Origin: Deltaproteobacteria bacterium
GTDB lineage: Bacteria > Desulfobacterota > JADFXK01
Assembly: GCA_015233285.1 (NCBI GenBank)
Contig: JADFYA010000081.1
Span: forward strand, 1-11,648
Reading direction: 5' to 3'
DNA: 11,648 nt
Below are positions 1 to 7,496 of the stretch, in pieces. The number at the start of each line of letters is the position of its first letter. Positions within the stretch are counted from its first letter, which is position 1. The notes under the pieces were generated by a model that worked only from the letters and a program-made list of their open reading frames with translations, searched no databases and was not told the origin of the DNA. Both the position numbers and the translations under genes were made by a program.

Positions 1-59
1 TGAAGTGTCCATATCCCGTATCTTCACACCAACCAGTATATGGGCTAAGGAGAATCTAG

Positions 60-1217
60 ATGCAATACGATTTAACGGAAGAACAGTTGATGCTTCGGGA
101 TACCGTCCGCCGCCTGGCCAAGGAAAAAATCCAGCCGGGGGCCGCAGCCAGAGACGAGAAAGGCGAATTCGCCCACGATATGGCTGAGTTGCTTCGAGAT
201 AACGGCCTGTTTGGGGCTGATTTCCCGGAAGAGTACGGCGGAGCGGCCATGGGCATGTTGTCTTTGTGTCTGGTCATCGAGGAGGTGGCTAAGGTTTGCG
301 CCTCCACAGCGGTCATCTTGCTGGTCCATGAACTGGGGACCATGCCCATTTTTCTGGCCGGGTCAAAGGCGCAAAAAGAGAAGTACTTGCCGTCGTTGGC
401 CGCGGGGGAGAACCTGATTGCCTTTGGTTTAACCGAACCGGGGGCCGGTTCCGATGTCGCCTCTTTGCGGACTAAGGCCGTGAAAGACGGTGATAGCTAC
501 GTGCTGAATGGACGAAAGGTTTTCATCTCCCACGGGGATGTGGCTAAATGGGTTTGCGTGGCGGCTAAAACCGATACCACCGTCCCGGGGCATAAAGGCA
601 TCAGCATGTTTGTGGTGGACCAGGGGACACCCGGTTTCACTATAGGCAAACACGAGAATAAGTTGGGTATCCGCGGTTCGAGTACGGTGGAATTGATTTT
701 CGAGGACTGCCGGATCCCGGCCGAAAATATACTGGGGACGGAAGGGCAAGGCTTCACCATCCTCATGAAGACGCTGGATTTCACCCGCATCCCGGTGGCG
801 GCCCAGGCCCTGGGTATCGCCCAGGGGGCGTTGGACTATTCCATTAACTACAGCAAAGAACGAGTCCAATTCGGAAAACCCATATTTACTTTCCAGGGGC
901 TGCAATTCATGATGGCCGACATGGCGGCTAAGTTGGAAGCGGCCCGGCAATTGACCTACAAGACGGCAGCCATGTTCCAGGAATTTCCAAAAGACTTGTC
1001 TCGCCTCAGCCCGGAGGCCGTCCGATTTTCGGCCATGTGTAAGCTTATGGCGGCAGATACGGCCATGGCCGTGACCACCGACGCCGTCCAACTGATGGGC
1101 GGGTACGGTTATGTGAAAGAATACCCTGTGGAACGGATGATGCGGGACGCCAAGATTACCCAGATATATGAAGGCACCAGCCAGGTCCAAAAAGTAGTCA
1201 TCGCCTCCACCCTGTAA
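60..1217 (+). CDS. Acyl-CoA dehydrogenase, short-chain type (FAD-dependent)
   Basis: The predicted enzyme oxidises an acyl-CoA to the trans-2-enoyl-CoA using FAD, passing electrons to electron-transfer flavoprotein in the cytoplasm (family knowledge). The 385-residue protein has the usual length and is complete. Visible marks are the first family signature GLTEPGAGSDVAS (residues 123-135), the mid-region ALGIAQGALD (250-259), the C-terminal signature beginning QLMGGYGY (344-351), and IYEGTSQVQ (369-377), where E371 is the expected catalytic base. Some cyclohexane-ring acyl-CoA dehydrogenases use Asp as the base, so the Glu favours an ordinary acyl substrate, but the substrate cannot be read from sequence. 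The ATG follows AAGGAG at 47-52 with a 7-nt gap, which decides the start. Only 59 bp precede it, so it may be the last gene of an operon entering from the left. A strong terminator follows 13 bp after the stop codon. Confidence 0.95.
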   Translation: MQYDLTEEQLMLRDTVRRLAKEKIQPGAAARDEKGEFAHDMAELLRDNGLFGADFPEEYGGAAMGMLSLCLVIEEVAKVCASTAVILLVHELGTMPIFLAGSKAQKEKYLPSLAAGENLIAFGLTEPGAGSDVASLRTKAVKDGDSYVLNGRKVFISHGDVAKWVCVAAKTDTTVPGHKGISMFVVDQGTPGFTIGKHENKLGIRGSSTVELIFEDCRIPAENILGTEGQGFTILMKTLDFTRIPVAAQALGIAQGALDYSINYSKERVQFGKPIFTFQGLQFMMADMAAKLEAARQLTYKTAAMFQEFPKDLSRLSPEAVRFSAMCKLMAADTAMAVTTDAVQLMGGYGYVKEYPVERMMRDAKITQIYEGTSQVQKVVIASTL

Positions 1218-1230
1218 TCATAACCCATTG

Positions 1231-1283
1231 CAAACAAGGGGAATCCAGCTCCTTCACCAGAGCCGATTCCCCTTGTTTGTTTT
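1231..1283 (+). terminator. Rho-independent terminator after the acyl-CoA dehydrogenase
   Basis: A perfect 15-bp inverted repeat (1231-1245 against 1265-1279, left arm CAAACAAGGGGAATC) encloses a 19-nt loop and is followed by TTTT (1280-1283). It lies 13 bp after the acyl-CoA dehydrogenase stop. The neighbouring gene on the right is convergent. On the minus strand the same hairpin has no T-tract after it, so termination should work mainly for plus-strand transcripts. Confidence 0.85.
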
Positions 1284-1294
1284 ACGGGGCGGGT

Positions 1295-1310
1295 AAAAAG
1301 GATATTCCTT
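1295..1310 (-). terminator. Possible weak terminator after the GGDEF regulator gene
   Basis: Read on the minus strand, AAGGA-ATA-TCCTT forms a 5-bp hairpin whose 3' arm runs into a stretch of five T (1299 down to 1295). It begins about 42 nt after the regulator's stop codon, where a terminator for the minus-strand operon would be expected. The stem is short and AT-rich, so chance occurrence is quite possible. The 15-bp hairpin further on (1231-1279) could assist as a transcript roadblock. Confidence 0.3.
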
Positions 1311-1351
1311 GAAATAACGTTCTGTTGCGATACTATGTTAAAATCAGTCCG

Positions 1352-2263
1352 TTAACAACTGCAGCAACGGTTTCGCCCGGTTTGCTTGGCCTGATAAAGG
1401 GCCTGATCAGCCATTTTGAGCAAGTCGTCGGGCGATGCGTCTTTTGACGGGATGGTTGAGGCCACCCCCTGGCTGATACTGACGCAGCTACAGGCGCTCG
1501 AAACAGCATGAGGCATTTGCAAGGCCAGGATACTGTCTCTAAATCTTTCAGCGATCAAGAAGGCCGCATCCAGGTCGGTTTTGGGTAAAATACAACCGAA
1601 TTCTTCCCCGCCATAGCGGGCGATCAGGTCCACCTTTCGCGGCAGTGAAGCCTCCATAGCCTGGGCCACCCGGATCAGACAGGTATCCCCGGCCTGATGG
1701 CCGTAATTATCGTTATAGCTTTTGAAGTGGTCAAGATCAATCAGGATCAAAGACGTCGGGGAGGCTTCACGGCCAGCGAAATTCCAGACCGTCTTGAGGT
1801 AATCATCGAAACGGCGACGATTGGCGATCCCGGTCAGGCCATCGCGAAACGACAGCTCCTTCAAAAGCTCCCGTTGAATTTTGAGTTCCACGTGAGTCTG
1901 AACCCGGGCCTCGACAACGACCGGGCTGAACGGTTTCATAATATAGTCCACGGCTCCGGCTTTGAACCCTTTTACTTGATCTTCCTCGCTGTCTTTTGAC
2001 GTAATAAAGATAACCGGAATGTTTCGAGTCGTAGGATCAGCTTTCAGCCGTTGGCACACGGCATAACCATCGATACCCGGCATCATGACGTCGAGTAAGA
2101 TCAGATCGGGTGGTTTATCCGATCCCACTATTTTCAATGCTTTTTCACCATTAGTGGCGGCCCGGATGGTGAATTTAGAGGACAACAATTCCGTCAGGAC
2201 CTTAATGTTCCCCGGTTCATCATCGACGATCAGGATATTTTGTTTTTGTGATTGTTCAGCCAT
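1352..2263 (-). CDS. Response regulator with diguanylate cyclase (REC-GGDEF, PleD/WspR-like output)
   Basis: Predicted cytoplasmic two-component output protein that makes c-di-GMP from two GTP when phosphorylated. The 303 residues hold a receiver domain (about 8-125) with acidic D14/D15, phospho-acceptor D58 in LLDVMMPG, switch T88 and K110. A GGDEF domain follows (about 135-300), starting with the DGLTGIANRR motif (141-150). The active-site loop reads GGEEF (218-222), a catalytically competent form. R209-x-x-D212 lies exactly five residues before it, the position of the I-site for c-di-GMP feedback inhibition. No EAL domain is present. The ATG overlaps the end of the kinase gene by 8 bp and has only a poor ribosome site (TAGGA directly abutting ATG), suggesting translational coupling to the kinase, its likely phosphodonor. 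The protein ends oddly in NRCCSC, with three Cys in the last four residues. Confidence 0.93.
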   Translation of the reverse strand: MAEQSQKQNILIVDDEPGNIKVLTELLSSKFTIRAATNGEKALKIVGSDKPPDLILLDVMMPGIDGYAVCQRLKADPTTRNIPVIFITSKDSEEDQVKGFKAGAVDYIMKPFSPVVVEARVQTHVELKIQRELLKELSFRDGLTGIANRRRFDDYLKTVWNFAGREASPTSLILIDLDHFKSYNDNYGHQAGDTCLIRVAQAMEASLPRKVDLIARYGGEEFGCILPKTDLDAAFLIAERFRDSILALQMPHAVSSACSCVSISQGVASTIPSKDASPDDLLKMADQALYQAKQTGRNRCCSC

Positions 2264-5200
2264 TCCTAACCCCAGCTAAAGACACGCCCAGAGCGGCCGC
2301 CATTCTTTGCAAGGGCGCCAGGGCATGTTCAAAATCGTAGTTCTTAATGGACTCCTCCAACAGCCGGATTTCTTCTTCAAAGCCCGCCCGGCCAATAATT
2401 TTCTTCAAATATTCCAATGAGCTTTCTGCGGCAGTGTCATCATCTTGAACAAGCCGAGCCAGTTCCACTAATATGGGGGCAAGCTGGTCCAGATCAACCG
2501 GGGCGTCCGGGGCCGGCGGTCTGTCCGGTTCCTCCGGGTTTAAAGATTTGACCTCGGTCGTCAATGGTTGTAAAGCCTGATCCAATTCGGATAGACATCG
2601 GTCGTATTGATCCGCCTGTTTTTGCCTGAGGGCCTCTTCCAATTGTCCGGCGATCCGATGCACGTCCTGCGCTGAAATATTTCCGGCGATTCCCTTAACC
2701 GTATGGGCTATCCGCTCTGCCGTCTCGAGGTCGTCGGCCAGGATGAGCCGGTGGATTTCCTCAGTTACGGCATGGTATTTATTTGAAAAGTCCAGAAGCA
2801 GTTGTCGGTATAACCCGGCGTTCCCCTGCAGCCTGGCCAGTCCGGCGGCGATATCGACCCCAGGCAGATGGGCGGGAAGCACGACCTGACCTTCTTGCTC
2901 CTTCAGTTTGCTCCGTCTTTCTTTTATCTCCTCGGCGTTTTGCCGGACACCCGGTTTGATCCATCGGGTCATGGTGGTGAATAACTGTTCCGGGTCTATG
3001 GGTTTGCTGACATAATCATTCATGCCAGCGGCCAGGCATTCCTCTTTTGCCCCTTTCATGGCATGGGCGGTCATAGCGATAATGGGTAAGTCTTGAAACC
3101 TGTCCTCTCGTCTGATCAGACGGGTCGCCTCGTATCCGCCCATTACGGGCATCTGAACGTCCATGAGGACCAGGTCGTAATCGGTTTTGAAAACGGCATC
3201 AACCGCTTCCCGGCCATTGGTAACCATCTCCACCACCAACCCGGCGCTTTCGAGTATCTCCGTGGCCACCTGGCGGTTCATGACATTATCCTCGACCAGC
3301 AGCACTTTTGACCCTTCGATATCTTCCAGGATTTCAGTCTGACTCACCACCTCGAGGTGCGGCCGGCCCGTCGAAGGCGCTTCCCGTCCGAACACACCCA
3401 TAATCGTGTCAAAGAGCAAAGACGGACTGACCGGTTTCATCAGGAAGTCATTTATTCCGGCCTTGCCGGCCTTCCTCATGATTTCCTCCCGGCCGAAGGC
3501 GGTAATCATGATAATCAGAGGAACTTGGGCTAACTTGCTGTCTTGCTTGATATGTTGTGATGTTGAAATCCCGTCCATCCCGGGCATCTTCCAGTCCATA
3601 AACACAAGATCATAGGGTTTTTCAGCCGACGCCCGGGCCAGTTCCTTGAGCGCCGCGTCGCCGGATTCCACGGCCGTCGTCTCGAACCGAAAAGATGTCA
3701 ACATCTCGCTCAAGACTATTCGGGCCGCCTCATTATCATCCACGACCAGGACCTTTAAACCGGCCAGGTCAACGGGGGCCGTCTGGGGTTGCTCGCAACC
3801 TGACGATATATCGAATCCGGCGGTGAAGGAGAAAGTACTACCCTGGCCAGGTTGACTGGTGACGGAGATATTCCCGCCCATCATCTCCACCAGACTTTTG
3901 GAAATGGCCAGACCCAGACCGGTTCCGCCGAACTTGCGGGTGACTGAGGTATCCACCTGGGAAAATGCCGTAAAAAGTTTCTCGGTTTGTTCCGGGGTCA
4001 TTCCAATACCGGAATCAGTCACGGAAAATCTGATGCGGCAATGCTCCTGATTGGCGTCCACAAGTCCGGCTTTTACCAAAATATGGCCCGACTCTGTAAA
4101 CTTAACGGCATTATTGGTCAGGTTGATCAAAATCTGCCCCAACCGGAGGGGGTCACCTATAAGAGTCCGGGGAACATCATTGGCCAGATGGACGATAAGT
4201 TCGATGCCTTTTTCAGCCGCTTTGACGGATACCATGTTGGCCACATCGGTCATTAGGTTATCCAACCGGAAATCAATGGCCTCCATCTCCAACTTGCCGG
4301 CTTCAATTTTAGAAAAATCAAGAATGTCGTTAATAATACCCAGGAGCGATTTGGCCGAAGATTCTATCTTGGTCAGGTAATCGCGTTGCTTTCCGGTGAG
4401 TCCGGTCTTTAGGGCCAGGCTGGAGAATCCGATGATGGCGTTCATAGGTGTTCTGATCTCATGGCTCATATTGGCCAGAAACTCGCCCTTTGCCCTGGTG
4501 GCGGCTTCGGCTGCCTCGCGCTCTTTTTCAGCCTGTTCCTTTTGCTTGCGTTCATCGATGTCGATCAATGTGCCTTCATAATGAACCAACTCCCCCTGGT
4601 CACTAAAGACCGAGTAAAGAGATATGGCGCCCCAGAATGTGCCGCCGTTTTTACGCCGGAGCTGGTTTTCAAAATTAATCACCCGGCCATGCCGGTAAAG
4701 GGTTTCAAGTAACCTTTCGTGGTCGGTTGGATCAACATAGCACTGGGTGGCGATGTCTTCGACGGAACTGGTTAGATCTGTTGGCGAGTCATAGCCCAGC
4801 AGCCTGGCCATAGATGAGTTGGCGTTGAGGTACCGGCCTTCGGGAGTGGACTGGAAGAGGCCCTCAATCGCGTTTTCAAAGATATCCCGGTATTTCTTTT
4901 CCGATTCAGCCAGGGCGTCTATATTTTCCTGCAACTGACGGGACATGGAAGAAAAGGCGTGGCCTAGAACATCATTTTCCGATAGGGGTTTTATTTTCAA
5001 ACCAAAGTCGCCCGCGGCGATGGACGTGGCAGCCTTTGCTAATGTTTTAAGATAGATGGACATATTCAAAAATGCGTGACCCAGGACATCGTGCGGAGAG
5101 CGAGGCTCGATCTGGGCGCCTAAGTCACCTGTAGAGACGCTGGCGGCGACTTGGGCCATGTCGTTTAAGTAATTGATCATCTGATGGAAAGCTGAGCCTA

Positions 5201-6356
5201 GGACGTCATCTTTTGATTTTGGATCGGCCTCCTGCCGGACATCGCCCGAAGCGATAGCTATGGATATGGCGGCCATTTGGTTTAGATACGAGGCCATATT
5301 TTGAAAGGCCTTCATTAGCCGGTCGTTTTCGGAGCGTTCCTTTACTTCCACCAGAAGATTTCCTCTGGCGATCTCATCCGCCAGCCGGGTGGTCTCACTC
5401 ATGGCGTCGATTAATATATTCAAATTTTCTTTAGTTGCATTAAAATCACCGCTAAATGAGGCGGTGACCTTTTCCGGGATATCCCCCTTGGCAATCAGTT
5501 CGATTATTTCTGCAGCCACACGGAAGGGACGGACAAAGGCGTCGATGACATTGTTTACCCCAATGATCAGATTACGCCAATCCCCGGCGAAATCGGCCGC
5601 CTGCCCTCGGCTGTTTAGCTGGCCGTCGCTGATGGCCTTTATCAGCCAATCCGTCTCCGTTAGCGCCAGGCCGATGGTTTCTTTCATATGACTAAAGGCG
5701 TTGGCCAAATCACCGATTTCGTCCCGCCGCCGGACAGCGATATTTTTGCTGAAGTCCCCATCGGCGATGGAGATGGCGATATTAACCAACTGTTTTACCG
5801 GACTGATGACAATCTTATTCAGCATCACAAACAGAAAGGATAGAAGAACCAAATTCAAGGTGATCACCGTGAGTAATAATTCATGCATCCGGCGGTTTAG
5901 ATGTTCCTCCATGAATTGTTTGGTTATATATATCTTAACAGTGCCAATCGTTTTGGCTGCGTGTTTAATATTTTGGCTGCGGTAAATATAATCTCCGGAA
6001 ATATCATCCCGGGCAGTGGTCAAACGCCATCGTTCATCCCTTTTTCTTCCGTCGGACATATCCGGAGCCGACACTAAAATGGCGAAGATTCTTTTGTCGG
6101 TCATTTCTGAAACGATTGTCTTGCCAGCTAATGGATCGTCCATTTCCCATAGGGGAAAAACCAAAAGTTGAGACAGCCGTTCAATTTGAGTATCAGCCAG
6201 ATCATTTAGTTCCTTCAGGGCATCGGATCTGGTATGAACATATTCGTAACACCCAAATAAGGCTAATACTCCGGTGATGATAGCCACAAGTATTATGCCT
6301 ATTTTGAACTGAATAGTACACTTCCAAGATCCTCTATGAGTTGAATCCGGTTTCAT
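2256..6356 (-). CDS. Hybrid sensor histidine kinase: sensor, poly-HAMP, PAS, HisKA, HATPase, REC, REC, HPt
   Basis: Membrane sensor kinase carrying its own phosphorelay; 1366 residues. TM1 lies at about 17-37, an extracytoplasmic sensor of about 120 residues follows, and TM2 is at about 160-181. Next comes a chain of seven HAMP or HAMP-like units (about 183-485), a PAS domain (about 485-602), and a short Glu/Ala-rich helix. HisKA carries H632 in SHEIRTPMNA. The HATPase has its N-box near N745-N749, DSGIGM (781-786) and GTGLGLA (811-817). REC1 has D873/D874, phospho-site D921 and K974. REC2 has E1022/D1023, D1066 and K1118. The HPt has H1218 in HTVKG. A further helical region (about 1287-1360) without a second HxxKG ends the protein. 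All catalytic residues are intact. The start has AAGGAG 3 nt upstream. The stop overlaps the GGDEF regulator's start, making that regulator the probable relay target. The sensed ligand is unknown; upstream solute-binding-like genes are candidate partners (inference). Confidence 0.95.
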   Translation of the reverse strand: MKPDSTHRGSWKCTIQFKIGIILVAIITGVLALFGCYEYVHTRSDALKELNDLADTQIERLSQLLVFPLWEMDDPLAGKTIVSEMTDKRIFAILVSAPDMSDGRKRDERWRLTTARDDISGDYIYRSQNIKHAAKTIGTVKIYITKQFMEEHLNRRMHELLLTVITLNLVLLSFLFVMLNKIVISPVKQLVNIAISIADGDFSKNIAVRRRDEIGDLANAFSHMKETIGLALTETDWLIKAISDGQLNSRGQAADFAGDWRNLIIGVNNVIDAFVRPFRVAAEIIELIAKGDIPEKVTASFSGDFNATKENLNILIDAMSETTRLADEIARGNLLVEVKERSENDRLMKAFQNMASYLNQMAAISIAIASGDVRQEADPKSKDDVLGSAFHQMINYLNDMAQVAASVSTGDLGAQIEPRSPHDVLGHAFLNMSIYLKTLAKAATSIAAGDFGLKIKPLSENDVLGHAFSSMSRQLQENIDALAESEKKYRDIFENAIEGLFQSTPEGRYLNANSSMARLLGYDSPTDLTSSVEDIATQCYVDPTDHERLLETLYRHGRVINFENQLRRKNGGTFWGAISLYSVFSDQGELVHYEGTLIDIDERKQKEQAEKEREAAEAATRAKGEFLANMSHEIRTPMNAIIGFSSLALKTGLTGKQRDYLTKIESSAKSLLGIINDILDFSKIEAGKLEMEAIDFRLDNLMTDVANMVSVKAAEKGIELIVHLANDVPRTLIGDPLRLGQILINLTNNAVKFTESGHILVKAGLVDANQEHCRIRFSVTDSGIGMTPEQTEKLFTAFSQVDTSVTRKFGGTGLGLAISKSLVEMMGGNISVTSQPGQGSTFSFTAGFDISSGCEQPQTAPVDLAGLKVLVVDDNEAARIVLSEMLTSFRFETTAVESGDAALKELARASAEKPYDLVFMDWKMPGMDGISTSQHIKQDSKLAQVPLIIMITAFGREEIMRKAGKAGINDFLMKPVSPSLLFDTIMGVFGREAPSTGRPHLEVVSQTEILEDIEGSKVLLVEDNVMNRQVATEILESAGLVVEMVTNGREAVDAVFKTDYDLVLMDVQMPVMGGYEATRLIRREDRFQDLPIIAMTAHAMKGAKEECLAAGMNDYVSKPIDPEQLFTTMTRWIKPGVRQNAEEIKERRSKLKEQEGQVVLPAHLPGVDIAAGLARLQGNAGLYRQLLLDFSNKYHAVTEEIHRLILADDLETAERIAHTVKGIAGNISAQDVHRIAGQLEEALRQKQADQYDRCLSELDQALQPLTTEVKSLNPEEPDRPPAPDAPVDLDQLAPILVELARLVQDDDTAAESSLEYLKKIIGRAGFEEEIRLLEESIKNYDFEHALAPLQRMAAALGVSLAGVRNG
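4905..5372 (-). repeat. Four tandem 39-codon HAMP-like repeats inside the sensor kinase
   Basis: Kinase residues 329-484 fall into four consecutive 39-residue units. Their conserved Gly residues are at 332, 371, 410 and 449. Each unit contains a pattern like I-A-x-G-D/N, then about 13 residues later D-V-L-G-x-A-F-x-x-M in the last three units. At DNA level this is a 117-bp periodicity with clear but diverged similarity, for instance the GATGTNCTNGG segment. Three earlier, more loosely spaced units (Gly 200, 245 and 291) precede them, the first being the canonical HAMP next to TM2. Such chains usually carry conformational signals along a parallel coiled coil from membrane to kinase. Confidence 0.8.
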
Positions 6357-6397
6357 TATCTCCTTTCTCTGATATCGTTCATGTTGTTGGTAGCCAT
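6356..6397 (-). other. Possible 13-codon leader ORF overlapping the kinase start
   Basis: The minus strand just before the kinase reads ATG (6397-6395), twelve further sense codons, and a TAA that shares a base with the kinase ATG (TAATG). AAAGGAG directly abuts the first ATG with no spacer, which is poor for initiation. The peptide would be MATNNMNDIRERR. It could couple translation into the kinase, or it may be chance: the kinase has its own AAGGAG at 6360-6365, only 3 nt before its ATG. Confidence 0.2.
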
Positions 6398-6439
6398 CTC
6401 CTTTAATTTCTTAAGTTTAGCTTGATGTTATCTGATCGG

Positions 6440-6456
6440 GACGGCCTCCTGCCGTC
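6440..6456 (-). other. Small hairpin in the 204-bp gap before the kinase
   Basis: A perfect 6-bp inverted repeat (GACGGC/GCCGTC) surrounds a 5-nt loop; on the minus-strand transcript the loop reads AGGAG, resembling a ribosome site. No T-run follows on either strand, so it is not a typical intrinsic terminator. The rest of the 6357-6560 gap holds no gene or promoter that I can support, so whether the kinase has its own promoter cannot be decided from sequence. Confidence 0.35.
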
Positions 6457-6560
6457 ATTAACCATAAGGGGGACTATTACTTTGATGATAAAGAAAAATT
6501 TTAACATCCGGTGCATTCATCTTAACCGTCGGACCATGAGGCCAAGCCGGGGACCTGAGA

Positions 6561-7382
6561 TTACTGTTTAGTTGTAGACCAGTTATTCCTAAAAAGGTAT
6601 TTAAACTTCTCCATCTGGATGAACCATTCCGCCGGAATATTCCCTTTACCATAATACTTCTCCAATATTTGCTTGTACTTACCATCGGAGATAATTTTAT
6701 CCAACCCTGTTTCATATTTCCTGCCCAGTTCGCCGCCCCCCGGATAGTCTTTGTCAAACATTATGGCCAAGGGTTGAACCGATTTGGATATTTCGATTTT
6801 TTCAAAATCAGGCGACTCCAGAGGAAATAATTTATTAATTGTAAATATTCCAGACACTTCTATCACAGCGCACAAATCAATCCGACCGTTTTTCAATTTC
6901 TTAAACAAAGAGGTTTCAGAATTACTCTCTTCCACCTTTATGCCCAGTTTATCAAAATAAGACCTATCCTCCAGGGCGCCACGCATCACCCCCAAGGTAT
7001 AACCTTTCAAGTCGGCTAGTGTTTTATAAATTATCCCTTGGAGGTGATTTGGCCGGTAGTAGAAAAAGGAGGATCGAAAAACGGCGATGACAATGAACGA
7101 GCTGAATTCTTGCCCGGCGAAATTCTCCGGATCGCCCAGATGATTATGCTTTAGATCCTTTCGCAGCCTTTTGATGGGTATATATCGGATGACGCTCCGG
7201 ACGTTGATTTCCCGAGATATGGTGTGAAGTATTTCACCGGCCATGCCGTCCTCAGGCAAAGCCGGTGAGCACAGGGGAGGCGTTTCACTGGAACCGAACT
7301 CTATGATTTCTTGACCAATCGCTGTCCCGGCTTCCATGCGACACAGCAGGGCCAACAAAATCAGGATAATTCTAATAATCAT
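6561..7382 (-). CDS. Periplasmic solute-binding protein, family 3-like (full length)
   Basis: The 273-residue protein has an N-terminal hydrophobic stretch (about 3-14) and probable signal peptide cleavage near residue 23 (AIG|Q). It then follows the order of a small bacterial extracellular solute-binding protein of family 3 (amino-acid ABC transporter type). Lobe 1 starts near IIEFGSSETPPL (26-37). The hinge crossing lies near FFYYRPN (106-112). Lobe 2 begins with DLKGYTLGVMRG (124-135) and contains GRIDLCAVIE (166-175). The return crossing is near QPLAIMFD (203-210), and a closing helix carries KYKQILEKYYGKG (235-247). No permease or ATPase gene is adjacent, so it may serve as a sensor-associated binding protein rather than a transporter part; this is inference. 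A modest AAGG lies 7 nt before the ATG. It is a paralogue of the shorter gene upstream (7497-8075). Confidence 0.75.
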   Translation of the reverse strand: MIIRIILILLALLCRMEAGTAIGQEIIEFGSSETPPLCSPALPEDGMAGEILHTISREINVRSVIRYIPIKRLRKDLKHNHLGDPENFAGQEFSSFIVIAVFRSSFFYYRPNHLQGIIYKTLADLKGYTLGVMRGALEDRSYFDKLGIKVEESNSETSLFKKLKNGRIDLCAVIEVSGIFTINKLFPLESPDFEKIEISKSVQPLAIMFDKDYPGGGELGRKYETGLDKIISDGKYKQILEKYYGKGNIPAEWFIQMEKFKYLFRNNWSTTKQ

Positions 7383-7432
7383 GCCGAGCCTTAATTAGAT
7401 CAAAGTGATTTATTAAAATCCGCCGTATAGTT

Positions 7433-7488
7433 CCGGCTTGTAAGCCGGGGAGCAGCCCGCCTCCTGGTTCGGCAAAACGATCCCCCGG
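7433..7488 (-). promoter_or_regulatory. GC-rich leader with two mutually exclusive hairpins
   Basis: The 114-bp gap between the two binding-protein genes holds a perfect 7-bp stem with a 2-nt loop (7433-7439 against 7442-7448, CCGGCTT/AAGCCGG). It also holds a second possible 6-bp pairing (7445-7450 against 7483-7488, CCGGGG/CCCCGG). The two share bases 7445-7448, so only one can form at a time. On the minus-strand transcript the long-range pairing would be made first. No clear T-run follows the compact hairpin. It could be an attenuation or mRNA-processing element; I do not recognise a known riboswitch family here. Confidence 0.3.
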
Positions 7489-7496
7489 AGTGAGTC

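Noticed and set aside
9..43. Inverted repeat CCATAT / ATATGG upstream of the acyl-CoA dehydrogenase.
   Set aside because: Arms are only 6 bp with a 23-nt spacer in the short leader; too little to call an operator.
429..1190. A 253-codon open frame on the minus strand antisense to the acyl-CoA dehydrogenase.
   Set aside because: The plus-strand frame encodes a complete, motif-rich enzyme with a good ribosome site. The antisense product shows no recognisable domain and reflects codon bias of the real gene.
1309..1336. Plus-strand promoter-like pair TTGAAA and TACTAT with a 16-nt spacer.
   Set aside because: It points antisense into the GGDEF regulator with no plus-strand gene downstream; AT-rich intergenic DNA readily produces such matches. 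An antisense RNA cannot be excluded but has no further support.
6544..7451. A shared 10-mer (AAGCCGGGGA) in the gaps after both binding-protein genes (6544-6553 and 7442-7451), suggesting duplicated intergenic DNA.
   Set aside because: The flanks do not align and the second shared motif (CCTCCTG) is in a different relative order, so this is more likely chance in GC-rich gaps.
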